DNA from: Diplonema papillatum
Lineage: Eukaryota > Euglenozoa > Diplonemea > Diplonemida > Diplonemidae
Direction of reading: 5' to 3'
Assembly: GCA_030068145.1 (NCBI GenBank)
Contig: JAPJBO010000083.1
Span: forward strand, 310,001-374,000
DNA: 64,000 nucleotides
The position numbers and the translations under genes are program-made. Below are positions 40,451 to 51,135 of the stretch, in pieces. The notes under the pieces were generated by a model that was not told where the DNA came from, did no database searches, and saw nothing but the letters and a program-made list of their open reading frames with translations. Each line of letters starts with the position of its first letter. The stretch's first letter is position 1.

Positions 40451-43400
40451 AAAGGGTACCATCAGATCAGCATGCTCCTGCGAGGGTGGGGCGCGCCGCG
40501 GCGACTGCTGGCGGTTGGGGCTCGCGCCGGCTGCCTTCCGGGCGCCGTCGCTGTCGAGCGCCTTCTGCAGCACGGCGGCGAGCTGCCGCCGCCTGCCCTC
40601 GTGCTGCCCCTGCAGCTGCCGCCGGAGCTCGCGCGCCTCGTCTTCGAGGGCGCGCACCCGCCGCTCGTCGGCGCAGCGGCCGCCGCCCGCCGCCGGCGCC
40701 GCGAACACGGAGTCGTCGCCGCCCGCCGCGGCCCGCACCGCGAGCACCGCGGCCAGGTGCGACGGACCCGGCGAGACACTCCTCGGGCCTCCCCCCGGGA
40801 CCATCGCTCCGGAGGCAGCCGCCGTGGGGCTGTCGGTATCCGCGGGGAGCCGAAGGCTCGGCGGCGTCGGCTCGCGCGTGGAGAGATACGCCGGCGGGCG
40901 CAGGGCCGGGGTCAGCGGTGAAATCCAAGGAGCTGTCGTTCCGTGGGACGCGAACGAAGACATGGTCACCGCGGACCGGTGCGAGTCGAGGCCCGCCTGG
41001 TACGGCGAATGCGAAAGACCCCTGGCGGGCACGTTGTGGAACGTGACGCCGTCTATCGACAACTCATCGCTGGGCGGACGGTGGTCCGGATTCCCGGAGC
41101 TGAAGACGACGTGCTTCGAGTTCTGGAACGAAGAAGAAGCTGAAGGCGACGGCAAATATGGGACAGGCATAGACCCCTGACCCTTCGGTTTTTTGGACGA
41201 TCCCATCGAGTCCGCGAGGTTCACTGGGGTTGACACTGTTTGGTACGTATGTGCTGCAAGAGGAGTGTCCTCGCTCAAGGGACTGAGCGCGTCGGAGGCT
41301 TCCTTGGCGAGTGCTAGGTCCGGTATGGAGGCTCTCGAGGGGAGGCGGGTGAACTCGGGGTCCGAAGGATTGCCGCCGTTGAGGATGATGCACGGCGAAT
41401 TGCCGGCCTTCGACGTCATGGGCGACACCAGCCACGAGGCTCTGGAGGAAGCGCCCAGGTACACTTGGCTCGCGTCCATGCCCTGCCTGCCGTTCGCTTC
41501 GTCGAAGGTGGGGGTTGGGGGGTAGCGGGGGCTCTTGCGGCTCCATTGGTCGACGGGGTAGGCACGGTCATCTGAACCTGAGAGGCCAGCGGGGAATGAA
41601 CTGTCAGGGTCTGCTGACTTGTCGTGTGCGGTGGGGTTGGCTTTGCCGTTTTTGTCGGCCGGCGTGTCTTTCGCGGCCGCCAGCCGCCGCATGGCCGCGT
41701 CCTCCGACACGGGCACGGTCGTCCGCAGCTCGTTGACCGACGCCTTCAGCGGCCCCATCGTGGCTTCCAACGGCCGGTCTGCGTGCTGCTGCTGGCGCAG
41801 GCTGTCCTCGCCGAGGGACATTCGCCAGTGGCCCGACCGCGGGGAGAACAGCATCGACCCGGCGCGCGAGCCTCGAGGCGACCGCGGACTCACCAGCAGC
41901 ACCGACGAGCTCACGGGCGATACAGGCAGCAGCTGTTGCTGGTCTTGCAGGTGCTGCTGCTGCTGCTGGTGTTGCTGCTGCTGCTGTTGTTGCTGTCGTT
42001 TCTGTTGTTGCTGCTGCTGCTCTTGCTGCTGGTGCAGCTGTTCCCGTTGGCGCTGGTCGCGTCGCTGCTGCTGGCGCTGCTGCTCCAGGCGGTGCTCTTC
42101 CTGCTGCAGCTGCAGCTGCTGCTGCTGCTGGTCCCGCTGCTGCCGCGCCAGCTGCTGCTGCCACAAGGGCGGCGGCGACGGCTGCTGCTGCTGCTGCTGC
42201 TCCAGGCGGTGCGCTTCCTGCTGCAGCTGCAACTGCTGCTGCTCCTGCTCCTGCTCCTGCCGCGCCAGCTGCCGCTGCCACAAGGGCGGCGGCGACGACG
42301 GCTGCTGCTGCCGGCGGCCCGGCGAGCAGTCCTCCGGCCTCCGCCGGCGGCCGGCTGCGCCTTGCCGCGGCCCGGCGCGCACCGACGAACCGACCAACGA
42401 CTCGCCCGGCGACCACAGCCGCACACCGCCTGCAGGCCACCCGCCAGCAGCAGCACCTCCGCTGCGGCCCGAAGCCGAGCGCGGCGGCGTCGGCGTCCGG
42501 TCGCCGGGCGCCGGCGAAATCAGCCGGATGCCGCCTCGCGCGCCTTCCCTCTGCACCCACCGAGCCCTGCCCTCGCCGTGCGCCGGTAGAGCCAGTTGCG
42601 CCGGCTCCGGCGCCGAGAAGGAGGAGGACCGAGGCGGCTGCGGGCTGTCCGCCGGGGAGAAAAGCGGGGCTGCGGCGCGCGGCTGCGGCGCGGGCCGGCC
42701 GGCCGCCAGCTGCGCGATCAGCGACGCGACCGCGGCCGGGTGGACGGGCGGCTGCAGGGTGACGAGGCAGCCCTTGTCGACGAGGGTTTGGCGGAGCTCC
42801 GGCGTGTCAGCGATACCGACGAAGGAGCACGGGCGCTGCATCGCCCGGCGGGAGCGGGAGGGGAGGTCTGAGAGGCTGAACCCCGGCGATTCCTGACACG
42901 ACAACGGAAGGTGCAGAAAGCACAAATCCGCCGCCAGCGGCGCAAGGCTCTCCCGCACGAACCCCTCGACAGCCTCCTCCGCGGCGCTGTATGGAAGAAC
43001 GATGTGGTGGAAAACAGCGCCCGGGCAGTGTTTCGGGTCGAAAACGGCGCGGAGATGCTCCGACGCCTCCGGAGTGCCCGCGACGACCACGACCGTCACC
43101 GCGGGCCCGCGCGAGGCGGCGGGGGCTTCCGAGAGGCCGCGGCGGGAGGCCGTGAGGGCGGCGGTGACCCGGGTCTCGAGGAGGCGGACCTCCGCTTCGA
43201 GGGCGCGGCGGGTCGACTTCTTCCGCTGCTGCTGCTTCTTCGCGCGCGCCGCTGCGCGCTTTTTCGCAGCGGCTTCCCCGTCCGCCTCGGCGCGGGATTC
43301 GCGGGCTTCGAGCAGCCTCCTGTTGCGGTCGACCTTCCGCTGGAGCTCGTGCTCCTGGGCGGACAGAACCGACAGGCAGGATTCCTGCTGCCGCTTGTCT

Positions 43401-43669
43401 TCATCCCCTTTGTCCTCGTCCGGTGCCCCGTCGTTCAAGTCGTCGGACAGCGGGGACGTGATGCTCGGAGACGCTGGGAACGCGGGCGGCGACTTCCGGA
43501 ACGCCGGATTGGCGGCCAGATCGGCCAACCCGCCGGGCAGCGCTTCGCCGGCGGCCTGCCGGCGGTTCAGCTCCTGCAGGAGGTGGATCTTCTGCCGCAT
43601 GGCCGCCGCCCGCTCGTCGTAGAACTGGCTGAGGATGTCCGCATCTTCCCCCAGCCGGCTCGGCTGCAT
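40439..43669 (-). CDS. PolyQ-rich protein with N-terminal coiled coil and degenerate receiver-like domain
   Basis: 1076 residues, intronless. Residues 1-60 and about 100-185 are helical and charged. About 195-330 looks like a response-regulator fold: VTVVVVAGTPEASEHLRA (strand 1), ADLCFLHLPL where a receiver has its phospho-Asp, CSFVGIAD, and GCLVTLQPPVHPAAVASL in place of the Lys-Pro motif. The Asp and Lys are missing, so it would be a pseudo-receiver. Gln-rich tracts follow at about 470-580, then a Pro/Ser-rich region, and a final coiled coil (RVRALEDEARELRRQLQ). The stop lies within repeat B (VPFFFV end). Tandem 120-bp repeats begin 12 bp upstream of the ATG. Receiver assignment is by eye. 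Confidence 0.68.
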   Translation of the reverse strand: MQPSRLGEDADILSQFYDERAAAMRQKIHLLQELNRRQAAGEALPGGLADLAANPAFRKSPPAFPASPSITSPLSDDLNDGAPDEDKGDEDKRQQESCLSVLSAQEHELQRKVDRNRRLLEARESRAEADGEAAAKKRAAARAKKQQQRKKSTRRALEAEVRLLETRVTAALTASRRGLSEAPAASRGPAVTVVVVAGTPEASEHLRAVFDPKHCPGAVFHHIVLPYSAAEEAVEGFVRESLAPLAADLCFLHLPLSCQESPGFSLSDLPSRSRRAMQRPCSFVGIADTPELRQTLVDKGCLVTLQPPVHPAAVASLIAQLAAGRPAPQPRAAAPLFSPADSPQPPRSSSFSAPEPAQLALPAHGEGRARWVQREGARGGIRLISPAPGDRTPTPPRSASGRSGGAAAGGWPAGGVRLWSPGESLVGSSVRAGPRQGAAGRRRRPEDCSPGRRQQQPSSPPPLWQRQLARQEQEQEQQQLQLQQEAHRLEQQQQQQPSPPPLWQQQLARQQRDQQQQQLQLQQEEHRLEQQRQQQRRDQRQREQLHQQQEQQQQQQKRQQQQQQQQHQQQQQHLQDQQQLLPVSPVSSSVLLVSPRSPRGSRAGSMLFSPRSGHWRMSLGEDSLRQQQHADRPLEATMGPLKASVNELRTTVPVSEDAAMRRLAAAKDTPADKNGKANPTAHDKSADPDSSFPAGLSGSDDRAYPVDQWSRKSPRYPPTPTFDEANGRQGMDASQVYLGASSRASWLVSPMTSKAGNSPCIILNGGNPSDPEFTRLPSRASIPDLALAKEASDALSPLSEDTPLAAHTYQTVSTPVNLADSMGSSKKPKGQGSMPVPYLPSPSASSSFQNSKHVVFSSGNPDHRPPSDELSIDGVTFHNVPARGLSHSPYQAGLDSHRSAVTMSSFASHGTTAPWISPLTPALRPPAYLSTREPTPPSLRLPADTDSPTAAASGAMVPGGGPRSVSPGPSHLAAVLAVRAAAGGDDSVFAAPAAGGGRCADERRVRALEDEARELRRQLQGQHEGRRRQLAAVLQKALDSDGARKAAGASPNRQQSPRRAPPSQEHADLMVPFFFV
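41935..42315 (-). repeat. CAG/CTG-rich polyglutamine coding tract
   Basis: Dense CTG/TTG triplets on the plus strand encode runs of Gln. A duplicated cassette of about 126 bp (CTCCAGGCGGTG...CACAAGGGCGGCGGCGACG) begins at about 42086 and 42210. Confidence 0.95.
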
Positions 43670-43679
43670 TTCGGGAGCG

Positions 43680-44430
43680 GCCGGTGGGAGAGCCTACTAG
43701 GGACGGGCGGGGGAAGGACGGCTCGCTCTTCTCTTTTGGAACTCCAGCACCCGTGTCCAGCAGTCAAGGCTCGCGCACTGACGCCTCAGTCGGGGCGGCC
43801 GGTGGTGAGCCTATTAGTGGGCCGGCGGGTGAAGGACGACTCGCTCTTCTCTTTTGGAACCCCAGCACCCGTGTCCAGCAGTCAAACTCGCGCACTGACG
43901 CAGTTCAGCCTCAGTCGGGGCGGCCGGTGGTGAGCCTATTAGGGGACAGGCGGGGGAAGGGACGACTCGCTCTTCCCTTTTGGAACCCCAGCACCCGTGT
44001 CCAGCAGTCAAACTCGCGCACTGACGCAGTTCACCCTCAGTGCGGGGCGGACGGTGGTGAGCCTATTAGGGGACAGGCGGGGGAAGGGACGACTCGCTCT
44101 TCCCTTTTGGAACCCCAGCACCCGTGCCCAGCAGTCAAGGCTCGCGCACTGACGCAGTTCACCCTCAGTGGGGCGGACAGTGGTGAGCCTATTGGGGGAC
44201 AGGCGGGGGAAGGGACGACTCGCTCTTCCCTTTTGGAACCCCAGCACCCGTGCCCAGCAGTCAAGGCTCGCGCACTGACGCAGTTCAGCCTCAGTGGGGC
44301 GGACGGTGGTGAGCCTATTAGGGGACAGGCGGGGGAAGGGACGACTCGCTCTTCCCTTTTGGAACCCCAGCACCCGTGCCCAGCAGTCAAGGCTCGCGCA
44401 CTGACGCGGTTCAGCCGAAGTCGGGGCGCC
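43680..44430. repeat. About 120-bp tandem repeat upstream of the polyQ gene
   Basis: Six to seven units, each with GGTGGTGAGCCTATTAGGG, GACTCGCTCTTCCCTTTTGG, CCCAGCACCCGTG-CCAGCAG and GCGCACTGACGCAGTTCA. The first, shortened unit reaches to within about 12 bp of the ATG at 43669, so the array occupies the 5' leader or promoter. Confidence 0.95.
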
Positions 44431-44439
44431 CGGTGGGGC

Positions 44440-45230
44440 CAAGAGTTGCCGCTTCTACTCCCCCCGCCGTATCCAAGTTGGGTGTTCGCTAGGCAGCTGC
44501 ACGAAGGAACCCGCGCCACGAGGAAGGAAGCGCAGATGGAAGCGGACGAGAGCGTCGAGTGACGCCGCGAAGTGAGTGCAAAAGCGCGCCGACAACAATA
44601 TTGCACGGGGCGATCGGATCTGTCACGGGAATCGAACCAGGGGGCAGCGGCAGTCCAGTCCCCGGTGGACGCTGTTTGGACTCGTAGAGGTGAAGCACGT
44701 CATAAAGGTCGCGACGGCCTCACTCTCGGCGGTGCGATCGATTGAAATGCCCTGCTTTTCCCACCGGTGTTGCCGGCTTACACAGACTGGCGCGTTATCC
44801 CCACTCGGACACCAGTTCACGAGAACATGTTATGCTGGCGGTTCAGCCTTTTTAATTTACCCTTTTTTTCGTTTGTGCCTTTTCCGCACCGGGTGCCTGT
44901 GAAGCTATGTTGCAAGGGTGTTATGGTGCAAGGGAAGCGGAAGCGGAAGCTGCGCGAATAAATCGGGCTGCGCGTTGAGTGGCTCCCAGTTTTCCAAACC
45001 AGTGTAGGTTTGTGTGGCAAGTACCCTGCTTGCGATCCTCCCGAGGAGCCAGAGGACTTGTTGCGAGGATTAAGCGGTGCGAGTCTCGGAGTAGGGTGGG
45101 CAGACAAAAATCAAAGCAAGCACGTAAAGTGTACACGAAAGAAGCCATGCATGCCCCTCCAAACCCACCCAGTACGTATTAGCTTTAAAAGAACCCATTC
45201 GACGAAGGTCGCCCGGAGATTCTAAAATCC
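44440..45230. other. Intergenic stretch, weak coding signals only
   Basis: Short open frames on both strands (plus-strand RQLHEGTRATRKEAQMEAD near 44490-44560; minus-strand SIPVTDPIAPCNIVVGAL near 44600) were not resolved into a gene. Confidence 0.3.
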
Positions 45231-45299
45231 CGTATTCTCAAGCGAACTATAACTCTAAAGTACATGGGTGTTAGGACCACCCTTAGCGAGTCTAGAAGT

Positions 45300-45840
45300 A
45301 ACCTTTTGCTCAGTCCGGCGTTTGCGCAAACCCGAACCTTTTTGCCCAGTCCGACGTTTCGTTTGTACAAACACGAACCTTTTGCCAGTCCGGCATTTGT
45401 GCAACCCGAACCGTTTTGCCCAGTCCGGCGTTTGTGCAAACCCGAACCTTTTTGCCGGTCCGGCGTTTGTCCAACCCGAATTGTTTTGCTCAGACTGACG
45501 TTGGTGCAAATCCGCACCTTTTGCCCAGTCCGGCGGTTGTGCAAACCCGAACCTTTTTGTCCAGTCCGGCGTTGGTGCAAACCCGAACCTTTTTGCCCAG
45601 TCCGGCGTTTGTGCAAACCCGAATTGTTTTGCTCAGACTGATATTGGCGCAAATCCGCACCTTGTTGCCCAGTCCGGCGGTTGTGCAAACCCGAACCTTT
45701 TTGTCCAGTCCGGCGTTGGTGCAAACCCGAACCGTTTTGCCCAGTCCGGCGTTTGTGCAAACCCGCACCTTGTCCGGCGTTTGTGCAAACCCGAACCTTT
45801 TTGCAGTCCGGCGTTTGTGCAAACCCGAACCCGTTGAACC
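45300..45840. repeat. 36-bp minisatellite
   Basis: About 14-15 units of CCCAGTCCGGCGTTTGTGC plus AAACCCGAACCTTTTTG. The period is mostly 36 (12 codons) with 1-nt slips, so ORFs on both strands are broken into frame-shifted blocks. Every third or fourth unit is a variant with TTGCTCAGACTGA, indicating a higher-order repeat. Probably not coding. Confidence 0.95.
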
Positions 45841-45899
45841 CTGATGATGCCAAGCTCGGCATTTGTCGGGCCTGGTGCTAAGTTTGGGATGATAGCAAG

Positions 45900-46060
45900 T
45901 TCGGGGCGCGTACGGGGGGAGGGCCCCTCCAGACCGCCCCTTCAGGTGAACCTTTGCTGAGTGCGGACCCGGAAAAAGTCCACCGGCGGGAACCGAACCT
46001 CCACCCGTAGGTCAGGAACGTCGTCCACTGACGACTGTGCCACGCCGTTGTCCGCCGCGA
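45900..46060 (-). mobile_element. SINE-like element with A/B boxes
   Basis: Minus strand: TGGCACAGTCGTC (A box, about 46045) and GGTTCGGTTCCC (B box, about 45998), followed by GGACTTTTTCCGGGTC and, nearer 45905-45945, a GC-rich hairpin block. Same order as 28425-28740. Confidence 0.45.
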
Positions 46061-46117
46061 GAAATATTTTCGACGAATTGTGAACTCCCAAAAGTACCAT
46101 GAAAAAACGGTAGAGAA

Positions 46118-47048
46118 ATGTCCGGGGTGGGGGTACCCCACGGCCTGCCCCAGAAACGTGGGATAGCTCGCGAGAGAGCTAAATTTGAGAATTTCAAATC
46201 TACCAAACCTCTAGACTCGGAAAATCATTATACCCCTTTGAAGTGTGAACCTCACGAGACTACACGATTTTGGAAATCGTCCGTCGCTCCCATTCAAGAT
46301 CCGTTGATCGAACACCATCCAGTTTCGTCACGCCTTGCGATTCACATCCAGCAGATATGCGATGCTCGTTCCCGGATCCAGGATTTCAAACAGACCATCG
46401 ATCGGGTAAATGATCTTCGCACCGCCACATTCTCATTCAAACCGGATCGAGTCGGAACAGCAGCCTGAGATTTGAATCGGTGGCAATAACGCGGGGAAGC
46501 TAAAGCATTAGGGCAACGGCGTACTTGGCAGTTTGCGCTGACTTCGCAAGCGCCAATCATTCATCATCCTTGGCCTGGTTAATGCAGACCTTGCGTTTTT
46601 TTTTTTTTTTTTTTTCGTACATCAGTCACTGATGACATCAGTGCAAGCCAATAGTCTGCCTTTTTCTGCTGCTTCTTCTTGTCCTTCTTTTCGTGACGGT
46701 ATGTTGCACTGTGCCTAGGGGGGGCAGCTGTTCACCTGAGATTGTAACGCTGCGGGCCCTCTTCTTCCTCACGACTGCGCGGCCTACGGCGGCGGCTAAC
46801 ACCTTGATGGGAAACTTCAGCTTTCGTTGAGCGAAGGGAAGCTAAAAAGATAGAACAGTGTCCTCTCGCGGCACGCGAAGCAGATGCGGAAAGAAGTGGC
46901 CTTGTTTTCAAAAGACAGTATCCGGTTCAAAAAAGAAGAGCGAGCGGCCGATGCAAGAACGGACTCAATGAAAACAACCCGCGACAGAGTCCGAAGGAGG
47001 GTCAACTTCGTGCGCTTCACTTCGCCCGCAACCACTTCAAAGCGCTAG
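46118..47048 (+). CDS. Two-exon gene, 160-residue basic helical protein, unknown
   Basis: Exon 1 46118-46405 (ATG preceded by GGTAG/AGAA, a possible spliced-leader acceptor) ends at ATCGG/GTAAAT. Exon 2 46854-47048 follows AAAAAGATAG and ends in TAG; both sides are phase 0. Exon 1 contains HPVSSRLAIHIQQICDARSR and exon 2 RHAKQMRKEVALFSKDS, then KKEERAADARTDSMKTTRDR, a long charged helix. The intron (448 nt) includes a poly-T run at about 46596. No family recognised. Coding-like composition and matched phases are the support. Confidence 0.52.
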
Positions 47049-47485
47049 CATTCTTCGACACTGTTTTCTTTTTCGACCGATCTTAGCTTGATCCCTGCTA
47101 ATTTTTGGCCGGGCTGCCAATAATCAATACGTGATATCCTTCCAGAGTTCGAAACCCGGCCTGAAAGAGGTACGTGAAGGTCATGCTGGCTTAATATTGC
47201 TGGTCTTCAGCAATATCTGGTCTCCTGGCTCTGCGCGCATCTTCTGCATTTCCTGAGGAGCATCGGGCGCTCGCACAACCGAACATGATGAAAAGCAAAT
47301 GTTGACGGAAGGCGGTGGATGGAGGAACAAAGAAATGATGAACGGCACTAAGCTTTGCGGAGAACGAAGTCGAGGTGTCTTCTTTCTTTTTCGAGGCAGG
47401 GGAGAGGGGGGGACTCCGGTTGAAGTGTTTTTGTACACGGTGAACTTCGGCAACTTTTGCTCGAGTGAAACCAGACTCTCCAAAA

Positions 47486-47583
47486 GCGGGTGCGCCACAC
47501 CCGGAAATAGGGTGTGAAATAGGGTCTGATATAGTGTGTGAAATAGGGTGTGCGCACCTATTTCCGGGTGTGGTCGCACCCGC
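47486..47583. repeat. Foldback: 26-bp arms with one bulge
   Basis: Left arm 47486-47511, right arm 47557-47583 with a single unpaired T at 47574. The loop is 45 nt and contains tandem GTGTGAAATAGGG. Confidence 0.9.
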
Positions 47584-48018
47584 ACTTGAGGCCGGACTAT
47601 AGCTCGAGCAGAGTTGCTGGAGTTCATCGTGTAGTACTGTTGTACTTTAGGCAACGCATTTTCGGAGCAACAGCTGCACACGAGAAAGTTAAATGAACCG
47701 AAGCAACAAAGCTAATGCAGGAAAACTCTTCCTTCCCAGAAAGAGAGATGTAGATTCCCTGTACACGCGAACAACACAAGTCCTACCAATCAGTTTCGTC
47801 TGCAATCAGTTGACGATGTGCACCTGTTGCTTCGTTTCTCAGTGCGACGCCCTAACTCTCGAAAACGGTTTTTTTTTTTTTTTTGTTGAGCTTTTTGGAA
47901 CGGTGTCCTGCATTTTGCAAGTTTCCTCTTTAATCCCTCTAGAAGCCCGCACGGTAACCGATGTTCAAAACGGGATACTGGGCGGGCTCCGGTCTCTTGG
48001 CTGCTAAACCCGAATAAC

Positions 48019-48061
48019 CAACTGGCTACCGAAACCACAGCATGGTTTCGGTAGCCAGTTG
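48019..48061. repeat. Foldback: perfect 19-bp arms, 5-nt loop
   Basis: CAACTGGCTACCGAAACCA at 48019-48037 pairs with 48043-48061; loop CAGCA. Confidence 0.97.
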
Positions 48062-49527
48062 ACCCATAGTCCGCAGCACTGCCGAACACGTGAAGACTTT
48101 GCTCCCCAGAAGGCTTTCCTCGTCACAAAGCTGCAAAAGGGGAGTATCCATCTCACCCGACGGATTCGTCCATGCCGGTCTAGGGCGGCTGCAGGGTGGA
48201 AGATATGCTATCGGACAGAAAGCAAGAAAGCTCTTGCTTTAGACCGATCCGCACCCCACGCACCGCTGACTGCCCGAGAAGAATTGGTGTGCTTGTCTAT
48301 TTTGCAATTTTGGTTTCGCTTTCCAACAATTGTGTTTTGGATTGGTTAGCTTCCTCTTGAACAGAAGACGGTGGATGTGGAACCAAGTCACTGCGCGCGT
48401 GTTGCGCATCACAAAAAAAAAGGGTTTGCGCATCACCTGCGTATGAGTCGATATTTGAGTGCGTGAGCCCCTCCGAAGAAAGGTCCATCACACTACGCAT
48501 CACCTGCGGAAATAAGGGCTCGTCACTCGCACAACCGAGGCTGATGCAGGACTGACGATGACGGGGGGAGTGTGTGTGGGTGTTTCGTCGAGCAGTGTCC
48601 GATGATTGTTTTGTACGTTGAACTTGCTTCAGAACGCAAGTGAAAACGCCATGGTTTTGGTGACGAGCTCCTCGTTTCCTCCCATTCCATGTTTGGTAAA
48701 AGGAATCTCCCAATCAAACTTCTACTGGGGGTACCTAATTGCCCCCCGGGCAACTATTCATCTTAAACACGAGCGAAACCCGGCTGCAGCGAAGTAGGTT
48801 ATTGTCGCGTCTTCGAAGCAAAGAATGGTTGATATATTTTCGTGTTTCGCCGGCGGGTCCCTACCTACGGTTGCTTTTCAAACCTGTGCAATTATTTATT
48901 TCTTTTGCCCCCATCCCAGTAATTAAAGGACCCGTATTCCGAAGGTGCTTGTTTTAGAGTACAGATAGCTTGCTTGTGTAATGTGTCCTGTTTGCTTTCG
49001 AATTAATGCGATGGCAACGGTACCATCAAGCTGTAACGCGTATGTTGTAAAGATTTGCTATTATATTCAGGTTCGGAATTTTGATCAACCGCCAAGTCCG
49101 CCTGCGTCTTTTCAGCCTGGCAACCCGCAAGTGCTGAAGACCTCAAGAGCTAATGGTTTGTGCCAACGTGCCTGACCCCAGCAGAAGATCCTTCACTTCA
49201 GAAGAGACAGGCACGACGATTAAAGAAAATTCGTTTTTCAGCTTTTTTGTTCTAGTCATGGTTAGAACGCGCAAATGGTCAGCCGAAGCTGACACAGAGC
49301 TTTGACGCCAGCCATGTGTTTGTTTGTTGAGCGTTGATATCTAGCACACATGGTGTTGTCAGCACGCACTCTGTCGTCGGCCAGGCTAACGTCGTTCGCG
49401 CCGCCAGTACACTTGAGGTGCAATTCTGATGCACAGGTTGAGCACAAGAGAGCAGACGTACTCGTTTTCCGCACCCGAGGGTGCACGAGAGTCGAACGCC
49501 TCTGTGCAGCTCGACTTCAGAGGCCTT

Positions 49528-49623
49528 GTTATTGAGTGGCGGTTACCAAGCATTCCGCGACACTGCGCAGGCTTGTGCATCGCCGCAGTGTCGCGGAATG
49601 CTTGGTAACCGCCACTCAATAAC
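49528..49623. repeat. Foldback: perfect 40-bp arms, 16-nt loop
   Basis: Arms 49528-49567 and 49584-49623 are exact reverse complements (outer end GTTATTGAGTGGCGG, inner end CGACACTGCG). The lack of any mismatch implies recent origin or active correction. Confidence 0.98.
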
Positions 49624-50139
49624 TAGTTGAGCCGGTCCCCCCGGCTGAGACTGCTGATAGAATGTGATACGCTATAATCGTTGAGGTCAGAATGCAGAAT
49701 ATCCGTAGCGATGGCCTGCACAACACTATAATCGCCTGTGATAGCCTATAGCCTGTGATAGACTGCTGATAGACAGCAGCAGGCAGTTCGTTACACTGCC
49801 AGGAAATGGGGGTAGACTGGCTCAATAGTGCGGGAAGTGGAATTTCACCACACGCGGAAGGAGGGCCGGTGATCTCCAAGCACGGGCACGTACTTCGACT
49901 CCCCCCGATCCGTTCTTCGGGGCGCACCCCAGCAAGCACAGAAAAAAAAAGAAGAAACAGAACTTATTATTGCGAAAGGCGGGAAACCCGAGCGGCTTGC
50001 CTCGGACGGAGGCACTTTTTTTTTTTTGAGCGCCCCGAGTTTTTTTTGATTTTTTTTTTCACGGTTTCGCGGTCAGGACCTTATGCAGCCCATTTTATCC
50101 TTCAGACTAGACACCAAGCCCATTTTCTCTGGTGAGTCT

Positions 50140-50335
50140 TAATGCAGGGGGGGTCCGGGGGGCACCGCCCCCCGGGAGACGGTACGGTACATGGCACTTC
50201 AGATTCTGTCTTGTTCGGAACCTGTAACAGAAACTGATGCCTGGTTACAGGCCTCTGGCGAAAATTCGAAATCTTGTAGATAGTTTATGGGGGTCCAGGG
50301 GGCACCGCCCCCTGGGAGACGGTATGGTACATGGT
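50140..50335 (+). repeat. Two tandem GC-hairpin elements
   Basis: GGGGGGTCCGGGGGGCACC, then GCCCCCCGGGAGACGGTACGG at about 50146-50195. A diverged second copy at about 50288-50335 (GGGGGTCCAGGGGGCACC, then GACGGTATGGTACATGG) has compensating stem changes. Both are followed by a similar CATGG-CTTCAGA-TCTG sequence. Confidence 0.88.
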
Positions 50336-50907
50336 GCCTCAGAATCTGATGTCCTGGCTAAGGCAGGACCTTCTACAGCCAGTGTTCTCCTCCAGAAGAC
50401 ACCTAGCCTACTGATGATAGGTCTCACCCTTCAGAATAGGAGAAATATTTCCCACTACAGACACCCAAAACCTCTGCCCAACCCAAGATTACAGACACCA
50501 AACTCCTGCCCAACCCAATCCGAGGTAGTGTAAATCAACCCAACCTCCCACCCGATTTTCGATTTTTTTTTTTTTTTGGGTGAGTTGCCTCAGGGATTTA
50601 TAAGGGGATTTCGGCCTAGAGCAATAGTCCATGTAGATGGACGGGTACCCGTCTTTTGCACCGGGGTGCCGAGCACGTGTTTGTCGACCCCCCAGACCCC
50701 CCCCCCCCAGTGGTGGTCCAGCCTGTCCAGCCACCCCAGCCAGCCCTGCAAAGTCGTTGAGGGCCCGAAAATTAGTGCCACCACTGTCCTCCACTGTGGA
50801 TCACTATGCACCACCATGCGCTATCGTGTAACTGTGCACACCTCACTAGCGTGGATCACTGTGCATCACCGTGCATCACTGCGCACTGTGTATAGATTCC
50901 GAGCCAG

Positions 50908-51135
50908 ATGTTCCAGAGGGTGGAGGGTGCAGCAGAGAGGTGGGAGAACCAGCAGTTGTCCGGCAAAGGGCGCGTGAGGGGGAAAACACAGCAGTTGGAT
51001 TACAAGGAAGAGTTGGAGAATAAGGGCATGGGGCGTCGTGCCAACTGCTCTCTCTTTGCGAGGACCGCCGACACGGCATCGAAGTACACCGAAGCCTTGG
51101 ACTGGAATGCTGCCCACCTTCGAGTCTTCCCATAG
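50908..51135 (+). CDS. Small hypothetical protein
   Basis: ATG immediately after CCGAGCCAG, a possible spliced-leader acceptor. 75 residues, polar, with ENQQLSGKGRVRGKTQQLDY and TASKYTEALDWNAAHLRVFP to TAG. No homology recognised; an overlapping minus-strand frame is less protein-like. Confidence 0.35.
   Translation: MFQRVEGAAERWENQQLSGKGRVRGKTQQLDYKEELENKGMGRRANCSLFARTADTASKYTEALDWNAAHLRVFP

Larger units (their letters stand above)
47049..50140. other. Gene-poor stretch with foldbacks and weak coding signals
   Basis: Apart from the three foldbacks listed, I see only short uncertain frames, for example ATG 47693 plus (MNRSNKANAGKLFLPRKRD after AG/TTAA) and a minus segment VMRSVMDLSSEGLTHSN near 48430-48505 bounded by CGCAG and GTGATG. 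CGCAGGTGATGCG is repeated around the latter. Short GATAG-rich repeats lie at 49655-49775. Confidence 0.35.

Noticed and set aside
43684..44606. ORFs of 190-290 codons on both strands
   Set aside because: They follow the 120-bp tandem repeat period; coding repeats would be unlikely simultaneously in opposite strands, and they lie in the leader of the polyQ gene.
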